This document shows, in pieces, positions 18,947-29,621 of a stretch of 64,000 nucleotides of DNA (within the stretch, counting starts at the first letter, position 1; each line of letters begins with the position of its first letter). This DNA comes from Chitinophaga sedimenti (GTDB lineage Bacteria > Bacteroidota > Bacteroidia > Chitinophagales > Chitinophagaceae): contig NZ_JAKUKA010000001.1 of NCBI RefSeq assembly GCF_023156195.1, positions 1,116,001-1,180,000 of the forward strand. Direction: 5' to 3'. The translations under genes were made by a program, and so were the position numbers. A model generated the notes under the pieces. The model was not told the DNA's origin and made no database searches. It was given only the letters and a program-made list of their open reading frames with translations.

Positions 18947-19544
18947 ATGGCCGTAGCGGAGATATACCAGTTTTCGGATGAAAGGGAACTATTTGACCGG
19001 GTAGCAGAGGGCGACGAAGATGCTTTTAACGCGGTTTACCAGCACTTTATGCGCCTCCTGAGCGGGGCAATTCTTCAACTTGTTAAGTCTGAGCCTGATG
19101 TAGCCGAAGTGCTGCAGGAAGCCTTCGTGCGTGTATGGCTCAACCGCGATAAGCTCCCTGATATCGAAAATCCCGGTGGCTGGGTAAGGCGCATCATCAT
19201 GAATGAATGTTACCGCTTATTAAAAAAATAACCTGCGCGACCGGCTCCACGATACGGTGCTCGCCGGCATCCAGGGCGAACCCGCATCCGCATTACGTGC
19301 CGAACACCGGCTGGTACTGAATGAAACCGAAAAGATCATACAGGCCGCATTAGCGGAGCTGTCGCCTCGGCAGTACACCATTTACCGCCTCAGCCGCGAA
19401 CAGGGCAAACGCACTGCCGAAATCGCCCAGCTGCTGGACCTTTCTCCCGACTATGTAAAGAAAACCCTCGCTACCGCCCTGCAGAAGATCCGGAAAAAAT
19501 TGCAGGACGCCGGTAAGCTATTACCCGCCGTATTATTTTTCTAA
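18947..19544 (+). CDS. ECF-type sigma factor of the peptide-utilisation locus (frameshifted)
   Basis: Group IV sigma factor of about 198 residues. Region 2 has DEDAFNAVYQHFMRLL and AEVLQEAFVRVWLNRDKLPD; region 4 has LSPRQYTIYRLSREQGKRTAEI and LLDLSPDYVKKTLATALQKIR. The frame breaks in the A run at 19222-19228 (one extra A, or two missing) between the two regions, giving RLLKNNLRDRLHD when one A is removed. A FecR gene follows 44 bases later, then a SusC with an STN domain: the classic three-part surface signalling chain in which the outer-membrane receptor signals through FecR to free this sigma factor. Confidence 0.9.
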
Positions 19545-19606
19545 AAATATTTTCAGACGGATACCCCCTTTTCCTTTTTCAAAGGTTAATGATAGTAGAA
19601 ACAGCT

Positions 19607-20767
19607 ATGGAACAGCAACGACTTGCCTATTTATTGCAGCGACTGGCCGATAATTCAATCACCGGCGAAGAGCATAACGAAATGATGACGCACCTGCATG
19701 CGCATCCCGGAGATGATTTGTCTGCCGAAGCCGGGGAGGCTTTCCTGGCAGCCAATGAGCATATCCCCACGGATTTTACCCCCTACGAACATATTGCCCG
19801 CGATATTGCCGGGTTAGACCGCATGCCGGCACGCCGTACAGGATGGCTGGCGATGTTGAATCCGCGCAAGGTGGCGGCTGCCGCTATTATATTGATAGCG
19901 GGATATGGTATTTACACCTTGTTGCGCAAACCGGCAGATAAACCACAGCTGGTGCAGCGGGTAGACATACTGCCCGGCCGCGAGGGGGCTATCCTCACCC
20001 GTGGCGATGGCAGTACCGTGGTGCTCGACAGCGTAACTTCCGGCGAGATGACGGAGCATAACGGCGCACGCCTGAAAGTGCAGCAGGGGCATGTATCCTA
20101 TGCGAACGCCACCGCCAGCAATACCGAAAATATATATAACACCATTACCACCCCCAACGCCGGGACGTTTCACCTGTTGTTGCAGGATGGTACGGAAATA
20201 TGGCTGAATGCCGGCAGTTCGGTGACGTACCCGGTGGTATTTACCGGTAACGAACGAAAGGTAAAGATCACGGGTGAGGCCTATTTCGAAGTAGCAAAGG
20301 CCGCGGGTAAACCTTTCCTGGTAAACGTAAATGACCGCGCGGAAGTAGAAGTGCTGGGTACTCACTTTAACGTGAATGCCTATGCGGATGAAGCCGCGAT
20401 TAAAACCGCCCTGCTCGAAGGGGCGATTCGTGTGCGCAGTAAAGAGGCGCGCACCGCGGTGTTGAAGCCTGGTCAGCAGGCAGTGATCGACAAGGCAGAA
20501 ATGAAAGTGGAGCCGGCTGATGCCGAAGAAGTAAGCGCACGGAGAAATGGATTGTTCCATTTCCGTAAAGCCACCGTACCGGAAATGATGCGCGAAGTAG
20601 CGCGCTGGTACGATGTGGAAGTACGCTTCGAGGGGGCTGTGCCCGAACGTACCTTTTCCGGCGATATAGAACGTACGCTTAGCCTGCAACAGGTATTGAC
20701 AATATTACGCGTAACACGTATCAATTATACTATCGACAACCAGAAACAAATAACGATCAGGAACTAA
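19607..20767 (+). CDS. FecR-family anti-sigma transducer
   Basis: An intact protein of about 386 residues counted from the ATG at 19607 (MEQQRLAYLLQRLAD); the frame is also open from 19589. After the cytoplasmic sigma-binding part, one membrane helix lies near residues 84-105 (VAAAAIILIAGYGIYTLL), then the periplasmic FecR domain (LLQDGTEIWLNAGSSVTYP, ITGEAYFEVAKA, EVLGTHFNVNAY) and a DUF4974-like end with FSGDIERTLSLQQVL. It should receive the signal from the STN domain of the SusC encoded next and control the sigma factor encoded just upstream. Confidence 0.93.
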   Translation: MEQQRLAYLLQRLADNSITGEEHNEMMTHLHAHPGDDLSAEAGEAFLAANEHIPTDFTPYEHIARDIAGLDRMPARRTGWLAMLNPRKVAAAAIILIAGYGIYTLLRKPADKPQLVQRVDILPGREGAILTRGDGSTVVLDSVTSGEMTEHNGARLKVQQGHVSYANATASNTENIYNTITTPNAGTFHLLLQDGTEIWLNAGSSVTYPVVFTGNERKVKITGEAYFEVAKAAGKPFLVNVNDRAEVEVLGTHFNVNAYADEAAIKTALLEGAIRVRSKEARTAVLKPGQQAVIDKAEMKVEPADAEEVSARRNGLFHFRKATVPEMMREVARWYDVEVRFEGAVPERTFSGDIERTLSLQQVLTILRVTRINYTIDNQKQITIRN

Positions 20768-20931
20768 CGAGTAAAATTTAAAAGTCAGCTTAGAGAAGTT
20801 CCGTTAGCCGGAACAAAAGCCTTCAGGTCATTAAAAAACCGGGGATCAGATTGGACCCTGCCCCGGTTAGCTAAGATCGAATGCTTACAGGGATTATACT
20901 GCTTAAATATCAACCTTAACACTGCAAAAGT

Positions 20932-23900
20932 ATGCAAATTCAGGCGTTTTGCGGCCAGTTTCCCAACAGCGGGAAGCGATGGCCGTCGTTATCAACCAAA
21001 ATAATGTTAGTCATGAAGCTAACAACGATCTTATTATTGGGCGCATTCCTGCACCTCAGCGCTGCAACAAAGGCACAAGTCGTGAATTACAGCGCAAAAT
21101 CCGTAAAGCTGGAACAGGCTTTTGACGCGATTAAAAAGCAAACCGGGTACGTGTTTTTTTATGACGATGCAGAACTCAAAACTGCACAACCGGTAAGTGT
21201 ACAATTGAAAGGTGCAAGCCTCTCCGATGCGCTGACGGCGCTGTTGGACAAGCAACCATTTTCCTACCAGATTACGGGCAACACCATCGTGGTAACGGCT
21301 ATCGCCAAAACGATGTTCCCGGTACTGACGCAGGAAAAGGGGCCCGTGCGCGGTGTGATCATGAACAATGTGGGCTCGCTGCTCGCCGGCGCCACCGTAT
21401 CTGTAAAAGGAAAAAAGCAAACGGTGTTTACCGATACGGAAGGCCGCTTTACGATCAGTGCGGATCCGGGTGATATACTGGAGTTCAGCTATGTAGGGTA
21501 TTCCAAAATGGAAATTCACGTGAGCAAAGTAGTTGCCATGACCACGGGGCAGTCGGCCAGCAACGCCGGCGGCCAGATTACTAAAATGGCCAGCGGAGAA
21601 CTGACCGTGATGCTGCAGATTTATGTAACCTCGCTTGGTGAAACGGTGGTAACAGGCTACCAGACGTTGAAGAAGTCGAGCGTGGCGGGCGCGGTAAGTT
21701 CCATTAAAGCAGAAGAGTTGTACCTGAACGGTATTAATACGATAGAACAGGCCTTGCAGGGTAAACTGCCCGGCGTGGTAATTACCAGCAATTCCGGGTT
21801 AACAGGCACCCGTCAGAAAACCAGGGTGCGTGGCACTTCTACGTTGCTGGGTACACAGGAACCAGTGTGGGTGGTAGATGGTATTATCCGGGAAGATCCG
21901 CTGCCATTTAAGGCTGCCACGCTCAGCGCGCTGGGGGAAATTACTTCCGATAATTTCGATTATATCCGCGACTTCGTGGGTACTTCTATCGGCTGGCTGA
22001 ACCCGAACGATATTGAGGATATCACCGTATTAAAAGATGCATCCGCCACTGCCATCTATGGTGTGAGAGCGGCAAACGGGGTAATCGTCATCAACACAAA
22101 AAAGGGAAAAGTTGGACCTGCCACGATCAGCTATTCCGTGAATACAAGCATTACCGAAAAGGTGAATTACGATCGCCTGGAGATGATGAATTCACAGCAA
22201 AGGGTAGCCGTATCAAAAGAAATTTATCAACGCGGGTTAGTGACCAATAGTCTGAATAATAGCGTAGGTTATGCCGGTGCATTGTCCGACTATCTTAATA
22301 AAAGAATTACCGCGGAAGAGTTTGAACAGAAGGTTGCCCGCATGGAAACGGTGAATACCGACTGGTTCGATTTAATGTTCCGCAACCCTGTCAGCATGAA
22401 TCATAACCTGAGCATATCGGGCGGTAATGCCAATACGCGTTATTACGCGTCGTTTGGTTATAACTCCACCAATGGTACGGCGATCGGTAACGATAGTAAA
22501 GGATATACGGGTAATGTGAGCATCACCTCCCGGCTCACCAGCAAGTTAAATGTGTCTATGCGTTTATCCGGGTCCAGGAAAACGGTGGATGGTTTTTACC
22601 TCGTGAACCCCTACAACTACGCCGCAAAAATCAACCGCGCCCTGGAAGCATACGATGCCGCCGGTCAGCTGGCTTATTACAACGGCGATAATGGTTTCCG
22701 TTACAACTTCCTCAACGAAAGGGATAATGCCGGTTTGCGCAACAACACGCTGGCAGCCAACACCAGCATTGATGTGAACTATGATATATTACCCGGACTG
22801 CGTTTTCAGACCATGTTCGGTTACAATACCACGGTGGTAGATGGTTATTCCTATGCTACCGAGCGCACGTCTTACATCGCGAAACTGCGCAACTTCGAAT
22901 ACGGCGCCGCCAAGCCTACGGATGCCGTGTATATCAATAGCCGCCTGCCCGTGGGTGGTGAACTGAATGAAGAACGTAACACGGTAGGCGCCTGGAACTG
23001 GCGTAACAGTCTCTCATACTCCAAAGTGATTGCAAAAAAACATGCACTCACCGTCATGGTAGGGCAGGAGGCAAGCAGCAGCAGGACGACCGGCGCCACC
23101 GCTACTACTTACGGCTACCTGCACAACCGCGGCAAATCGTTCGCTACTGTGCCGCTGACGTACACGGCGGCTAAAACGCCCAATACCCTGTACACAGAAA
23201 TGCAGGCAACAAGGAAGAACACCGACCGCCTCGTAAACAACATGGGCCTGTATGGTACCGTGAACTATGTATACGACAACCGATACGTCCTCAATGCAAG
23301 CGTACGTTCCGACGCCTCCAACCGCTTCGGACAGTACACCGGGGAGAAATTTAACCCGGTATGGGCTGGTGGTGTGCGCTGGAATGCCGCGAATGAAAAG
23401 TGGTTCGATCGCAGCAACTGGTTGGCAGACCTCAGCTTCCGCGCCAGCTTCGGTTACCAGCGTAACATCGTGGCCAATGTAAGCCCCGAGCTGATCGTGC
23501 GTATCCCGACGGGCGCTGCCGCGAACATCGTAGACCAGTTTACCGGCGAAGACATGCTCACCCTCAGCAAACTGCCTTATGCGGATCTGCGCTGGGAAAA
23601 GAATACCTCTGCGAACTTTGGTATTAACCTGAGCCTGTTCCACGGTAAAGTGCAAACGAGTGTAGACTACTACATGAAAAAAGGTCGCGACCTGATCAGC
23701 AACCTGAATGTACCGGTGGAATATGGGGTGGAAACCATGCCGGTAAATGGTGGCAATATGGTGAACCGCGGTATCGAGATCAGCGCCAGCTTTACACCCA
23801 TCCGCACCCGCGACTTTACCTGGAACGTTGGGGTGAACAGCGCCAAAAACTTTAACGAAATCCGCCGCACCGGCACGCAGCAGATCAACTGGAAAACTGC

Positions 23901-24593
23901 GGTGGGTGGTAACTATTATAAAACAGGTTATCCCGTTACCGGCTTCTGGGCATTTGATTATACCGGCATTAATAGTGTAAACGGTTACCCGATGTTTAAT
24001 ACCGTGGTAAAGCAGAAGGGCGATTCACTGAACGATCCTACGTCTTACATGCGTTACATGGGTAAACTGGACCCGGATTTCACCGGTGGACTGAGCATGA
24101 CGTTCCGCTACAAACGTTTTTCTTTAGGCACCAGCCTCAACCTGCAGGTAGGCGGCAAGCGATTCCTGCTGCCGGTGTATAACACCTCTACCGGTAAGCT
24201 GCCAACCGAATACGAGAACCTGTCGGCCGAACTGGTAAACAGGTGGACGCCGGATAATAAAACGGCCATGTACCCGGGACTGCCCGATTACACTGTGCCG
24301 TCATTCCTGCTGCCCGACAAACGTACCTACACGCAGGTGTACGAAATGTACAACTACAGCACTACCCGGGTCGTAAATGCGTCTTCGCTGCAATGTAATA
24401 ATTTGTCGCTCGGTTATAGCATGCCGGAAGTACTGGCGCGTAAAGTGAAGTGCCAGAACATCTCTATCAACGGCGGGTTTCACAACTGTTCTCGATCGTG
24501 AGTAAAGATTACCGGGGAAGAGATCCGGAAGTGGCTACCGGCCAGCAGCCGCGTACCAAAACGTACACCTTGTCACTCGCCGCCAGTTTCTAA
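20932..24593 (+). CDS. SusC/RagA TonB-linked outer-membrane transporter with STN domain (frameshifted near the end)
   Basis: Outer-membrane porin of about 1,220 residues that imports a ligand captured by its SusD partner, using TonB energy. Order of parts: signal region (KLTTILLLGAFLHLSAATKAQ), STN domain (about 50-110, AFDAIKKQTGYVFFYDD), a carboxypeptidase-like regulatory domain (about 135-185), the plug (VVTGYQTLKKSSVAGAVSSI, TVLKDASATAIYGVRAANGV) and a 22-strand barrel. The STN domain fits the upstream sigma/FecR pair. One base is missing near 24480 (T run), so only the last ~30 residues shift; repair gives SQLFSIVSKDYRGRDPEV and a C-terminal Phe, as usual for barrel proteins. The SusD gene follows after 20 bases. 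Confidence 0.93.
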
Positions 24594-24613
24594 CCACTAA
24601 ACGAAGATCAACA

Positions 24614-26143
24614 ATGAAAAAGATATGGATATTACTGTTGCCGGTTTGCCTGCTGGCATCTTCCTGTAAAAAGTTCCTGGAGGAAACAAGTCCGGACGAG
24701 ATCCGGCCTTCTTCCACCGAAGATTTATATGCCTTTATGATCAGCGATGCGTATCCCTATAGCGCACCCCTGGACCTGTTCTCAGATATGCTGACCGACG
24801 ACGTGAAAAGCTACGGCATGCCGCGGAATACGAACGGGACCATTAATACGACCTACGCCAGCTTTTACGAAAACGGCCGTGGCGTATTCAGCTTCGATCC
24901 GCTGGAACTGGATGGTAGCACCGGCACTGCTTCCACTGCGCTGAATGCCTGGAAAAACTTCTATAGCCGCATTAAAGGCTGCAACATCGTGATCGATTAC
25001 GCAGAAAAAGTAAAGGGCACCGACCAGGCGAAAGACGCATTGCGCGGACAGGCGATGGTATTACGTGGCTTTTACTATCTGAAGCTGGCGCAGTTATATT
25101 GCCTGCCATACAATGGCGCCGGCGTACAACCCGCTACGGCTATGGGTGTTCCGCTGATCCTCTCCATGCAGGTAAGTGATGAACACGTAGGCCGCCATAC
25201 ATTGCAGGCAACTTTTGACCAGATCGAAAAAGATATGGTGGAAGGCGCCGCACTGATCAAAGCGAATTACACCGCGCCAACGCCTTACCGTCTCAGCGAG
25301 ATCGCCGCTTACGCCCTGTTAGCGCGCTTTTATCTTTATCGCGGGCTGGATACGGATATGGACAAGGTGATCGAATATGCAAGTAAAGTAATTGAAGCAA
25401 GACCGACACTGACCCTGATGAAAGCGTACGTGGTTTCCAACACCAGCCTGAACCCAGCGGGTATTTACGATCAGACCACGAGTTCGGAAGTGCTGTGGCA
25501 GTATGGATTCAACTCAAAAAACAACGCCAGTTTTATGCCGGTTACGGGTACCTATACCAATCTTCATGCACCCTATGCGGTATCAGACGAATTGCGCAAT
25601 ATGTACGAGAAGGGCAACGGCACCGATAACAAGGGCGACCTGCGTTATGCGCTCAACTTCCAGAAGTATTTCGTGAGCGGCGCGGAATTTCCTTCCCGCA
25701 GCCTGAAGATCGGGCTGAATGCGAATGCAGGCGACAAAGGTATTCGTACGGGCGAAGTATATATTACCCGTGCAGAGGCCTATGCAAGGAGATTTAAAAA
25801 ATCAGCGCAGGACGCAGACCGTGTAGCAGCGATTAATGACCTGAACACCTTGCGCCTGAGCCGTTACGATACCCGCACGGCGGCTTACACGCCGGTGTCT
25901 TTTACGGATGCGGATGCATTGCTTAAATTCTGCACCGATGAACGCCGCCGTGAAATGAGCCTGGAAGAAGGTTCTCGTTGGGCTGATATTAAACGCCTGG
26001 GCCTGTCGGTAACGCATAACTTCATCGATGCGGAAGGTACCAGCACCGTGTTTACACTGGCGGCGAACAGCCCGCTGTACGCGCTGCCCATCCCGATCTC
26101 CGTGATCAGCCGTAACAACAATCTTGTTCCTAATCCCCGCTAA
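24614..26143 (+). CDS. SusD/RagB surface lipoprotein
   Basis: An intact 509-residue substrate-capture lipoprotein. The lipobox is LLASSCKK, so it is anchored to the outer membrane and acts as the lid of the SusC porin. TPR-type helices include GQAMVLRGFYYLKLAQLY; the C-terminal family block is DERRREMSLEEGSRWADIKRLG. The ligand cannot be read from sequence, but the downstream run of peptidase-related genes points to peptides. Confidence 0.94.
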   Translation: MKKIWILLLPVCLLASSCKKFLEETSPDEIRPSSTEDLYAFMISDAYPYSAPLDLFSDMLTDDVKSYGMPRNTNGTINTTYASFYENGRGVFSFDPLELDGSTGTASTALNAWKNFYSRIKGCNIVIDYAEKVKGTDQAKDALRGQAMVLRGFYYLKLAQLYCLPYNGAGVQPATAMGVPLILSMQVSDEHVGRHTLQATFDQIEKDMVEGAALIKANYTAPTPYRLSEIAAYALLARFYLYRGLDTDMDKVIEYASKVIEARPTLTLMKAYVVSNTSLNPAGIYDQTTSSEVLWQYGFNSKNNASFMPVTGTYTNLHAPYAVSDELRNMYEKGNGTDNKGDLRYALNFQKYFVSGAEFPSRSLKIGLNANAGDKGIRTGEVYITRAEAYARRFKKSAQDADRVAAINDLNTLRLSRYDTRTAAYTPVSFTDADALLKFCTDERRREMSLEEGSRWADIKRLGLSVTHNFIDAEGTSTVFTLAANSPLYALPIPISVISRNNNLVPNPR

Positions 26144-26154
26144 CACCGTACAAC

Positions 26155-27093
26155 ATGAAACTGAAAATATATATCCTTGCTGCTGTCACTTTGCTGGCCA
26201 TTGCCTGCACGAAAGAAGAAACACTGACGGCCTCGGGCGAAAGTGGCGCTTATACGCTGCCGCAGGGAAACCATGATTTCGATGCAACGATCAAAAGTTA
26301 TTACGATAAGTACGGCAGTTACCTGCTGTATAAATTCTCTAACCGCGATTCTTACTGGACACCGGCAGGATGGAAGAATGCTGCATACGATACCATTAAC
26401 AAACGCTGGAGCTCGGGCTTCCTCGTAAAACCGGCCGAGGAAACGTATGTACCCGCGCAACTGCAGGTGATGAATCGCCTTTGGTTCCGGTTTTATTCCG
26501 ATAAGTTTTTGAAAGAGTTCCTGCCCGGTAAAGTACTGCTTTGTTCTGCGGTGGATTCTGTATATCTCGGGTATGATTTTACCACCGTGCCCATTACCAG
26601 CATAAAGCTGGAAAAATCGGTGGCGGCCTGGTTTAACTACGATGCGATCAACGTGAACTTTGGTAATGCGAAGGTGCTTACAATGACACCGCAGGATTCC
26701 GGCATCTTTATCTGGAAAACGAATACGATTTTCATGCAAAGCATTTTTGCCCGCAAGCCCATTGCAGCCACCGCCGATTTTACAAAAATCACCAGTTATG
26801 CAACGGCGTTTACCACGCAGGCAGCGGCTTACGCGGCCGGTTCCATTACCGATTATTACGCATCTAATGCACAGTCGGACTGGGAACAGTATATCCTTGC
26901 GATGACCGGTTACCCGGAATCTGTGTTAAATACCAGCGCGCCCAATACCACACGTTCCTACGTAGGTATCCTGAACGCCACAAAAGATACGAATGGAAAG
27001 ATCAGGCAACGTTACAACCTGGTACGCAATTATTTTATCACGAATTACAACGTAGACCTGCAGATGATCGGCAACGCCGCCATCGCCCGGTAA
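26155..27093 (+). CDS. Lipoprotein related to Mx1-type metallopeptidases but lacking HExxH
   Basis: An intact 312-residue lipoprotein (lipobox LLAIACTK). The overall text resembles the zinc-binding Mx1 peptidase lipoproteins that accompany SusD genes: an early IKSYYDKYGSYLLYKFS, a middle LPGKVLLCSAVDSVY, and a late ITDYYASNAQSDWEQY and YNLVRNYFITNYNVDL. Where those enzymes carry HEFxH and a third acidic ligand, this protein has TNTIFMQSIFARKP and SDWEQY, and no HExxH occurs anywhere. If the relationship is right it is a catalytically dead homologue that may bind peptides at the cell surface. It starts 11 bases after the susD gene, so it is part of the same operon. The family assignment rests on memory of motif order. 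Confidence 0.6.
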   Translation: MKLKIYILAAVTLLAIACTKEETLTASGESGAYTLPQGNHDFDATIKSYYDKYGSYLLYKFSNRDSYWTPAGWKNAAYDTINKRWSSGFLVKPAEETYVPAQLQVMNRLWFRFYSDKFLKEFLPGKVLLCSAVDSVYLGYDFTTVPITSIKLEKSVAAWFNYDAINVNFGNAKVLTMTPQDSGIFIWKTNTIFMQSIFARKPIAATADFTKITSYATAFTTQAAAYAAGSITDYYASNAQSDWEQYILAMTGYPESVLNTSAPNTTRSYVGILNATKDTNGKIRQRYNLVRNYFITNYNVDLQMIGNAAIAR

Positions 27094-27169
27094 TTACATT
27101 TTATAAGCAGATGAATATGCAGTTTATGCTGCATACAGGCCATGCTTTGCTATAACGGAAATTGAGAAC

Positions 27170-29621
27170 ATGAGCATATTACGCAATTTTTTACTGACCG
27201 CCATTCTCGCTCCTGTGTCTGCACTCGTGCAGGCCCAGGATGCGGGCATGCCTTCGCTCCGGACTTACATTAAACCGGGCGCGCAGCGGTACCAGGGAAT
27301 GTGCAACATCTACGTACAGGATGGCCGTTACCTGATGGAAGTGCCCGATTCGATAGAAGGACGCGATATCCTGGCAGCCATTACGATCGTACAGGGTTCC
27401 GCTCAGCGCGAACGGAGAACGGACAAACGCTTCGGTTATTCAGGTGATGCGGTATACGAATCTGTATTTCGCTTCCAGCGCGCCGCGGGCGACCGTTTAA
27501 CACTGGTGCAGCCACAGTTCCGGAACGCGCGTGACACAAGCACTACTTTCTACCGCGCAACCGTGTCGTCCTTATTGCCGGTGATACAGTCGTTTGACAT
27601 AAAGGCGCGGGATGAACATGCATCATTGATCGACTTCACCGAAGCTTTTAAAGGCGATGTAGACCTGTTTTCACTCCGCGGCGCCAAAGATGAACTGGGG
27701 ATCGGGGAACTGCAATCAGACAAATCGTTCGTAAAAAGTGTTACCTGTTTCCCGGGCAATATCAACTTTCGTTCTGTCAAGAGTTATAGTCCCGGTACAC
27801 CGCCGCCCGCAGCCCCTGGTGGGGATGCCCGGGGCATCCGCTCCGCCGAAAAAGCCCAGCGATGCCACGGTGTGGGAGGTTGGCGCTTCACGGATATTAT
27901 TGCCCGAAACGCCGATGAAGCAGCGCTTCATGGACCCAAGGGTCGGTTACTTCACCAAAAGTGTGCAGGACCTGGACCACTACCCGGAAAATCCGCGTTG
28001 GGTGCAACTGGCTACCCGCTGGGACCTGCAACCCAAACCGGAAGATATGCCGCGTTACCTGCGCGGTGAATTAGTGGAGCCGGTGAAACCGATCATTTTT
28101 TATATCGACAGGAATACACCGGGTTACCTGGTGCCATATTTTATCGATGGTGTAAATGAATGGCGCCGGGCCTTTGAAAAGGCCGGTTTTAAAAACGCGA
28201 TCACTGCGCTTCCGGAGCCACCTGCCGACGATACTACCTATTCCCTCGAAGACGTCCGTTTTTCCTATATCTCTTACAAAGCATCACCTATCCCTAATGC
28301 CTATGGACCGTCGGTATGTGACCCGCGCTCCGGTGAGATCATCAGTTCACGGGTAGCGGTGTTCCATAATATCATGGACCTTATCCAGCGTTGGTACTTT
28401 GCGATGTGCGCCACCAACGATCCCGCTGCCCGGCAGTTCCCGCTCAGCCGCGACGTAATGGGCCGGCTGGTAAAGAACGTGATCACCCATGAAGTGGGGC
28501 ACGCACTCGGCCTGCGCCATAACTTCGCCGGCAGTTCTACTTATGATGTAGACAGTATCCGTAACCCGGCTTTTGTGAAAGCGAACGGCTTCGGCGCATC
28601 GGTAATGGACTACATGCGTTTTAACTATGTAGTACAGCCGGAAGATAAAATGCCCGTGGAGCTGTTATTACCCAACCTCGGCGTATACGACTTCTTCGCC
28701 ATCGAATGGGGATATCGTTATTGGCCGGAGTTTAAATCGCCCAAGGCGGAAGCCGATTCCCTGGAACGCTGGGTAAGCGCAAAGCGAAAAGATGAGCGCC
28801 TGATCTTCGGTAAAGAAACCGACCTGCACGATCCCCGCTTTCAGTCGGAAGATGTAGGCAGCAACGCGGCTAAAGCGGGTGAACTGGGCATGAAGAACCT
28901 GCGTACCGCTATGTTGCATTTCGATGAATGGATGACCGCCATGAAGGCCGATGATATCTATTATGGACAGCAATACCGCAGTATGCTGGGCCGCTATCAC
29001 AACTACTTGAACCATGCATTGCGCACGCTGGGAGGGCGCTATAATAACGAAGACGCCCTGCCGTCGGAGAACATGCCTGCCTTTATCCCGGTAAGTAAAG
29101 CCAAACAGGAGGAAGCTGTAGCCTTCCTTGAGCAATATATTATGCATTACCCTGAATGGTTGTTCCCTCCAAAGATCACGGACAAAGCCGGGTTCATATT
29201 CGACCGCGACGGCGCGGAACCGTTTGCGGTAGCACTGTCTAAGTTTTTCATGGCTTACTCCCGCATCCTGCAAAACGAAGTAGTGGCAGGGGACAAGGGC
29301 TACCATGCCAGCACGCTGTTCGACCGGATATACAGTTCCGTATACGGTAAACTCGCAAAAGGGCAACCCGTGAATGAGTTCGACCGTTTACTGCAACGCA
29401 CGCTGCTCGCCAGCATGATATCCAATGCCGCCTCTAAAGCCGGTTTTAGTAAGGATGTGTCGGTGCAGTTGCTCATATTGATCGGAAAAGTTCAGGCGGG
29501 CTGTAAAGCAGGCATGCCGCTGGCAAAAGATGTGCTCACCAAAGCGCACCTGCAGTCAATGGCCGATATGATTACTATTTGGGAAACCGGTACCGGCCAG
29601 GGTTTATTGGCCAATAAATAA
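27170..29621 (+). CDS. Zinc-dependent DUF5117 metalloprotease (frameshifted)
   Basis: Exported or periplasmic protease of about 816 residues with a signal peptide (residues 1-24). The N-terminal DUF5118/5117 region is followed by the metzincin-like zinc site VITHEVGHALGLRHNFAGSS near residue 442, with all three His and the catalytic Glu in place. The downstream block SVMDYMRFNYVVQPEDK contains the Met-turn-like segment. The frame changes within a proline-rich stretch at about 27790-27850 (one extra base or two missing); the exact point cannot be fixed because that linker is poorly conserved and contains CCCGGGG. It sits third behind susC and ends one base into the start of its zinc-less paralogue. 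Confidence 0.88.
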
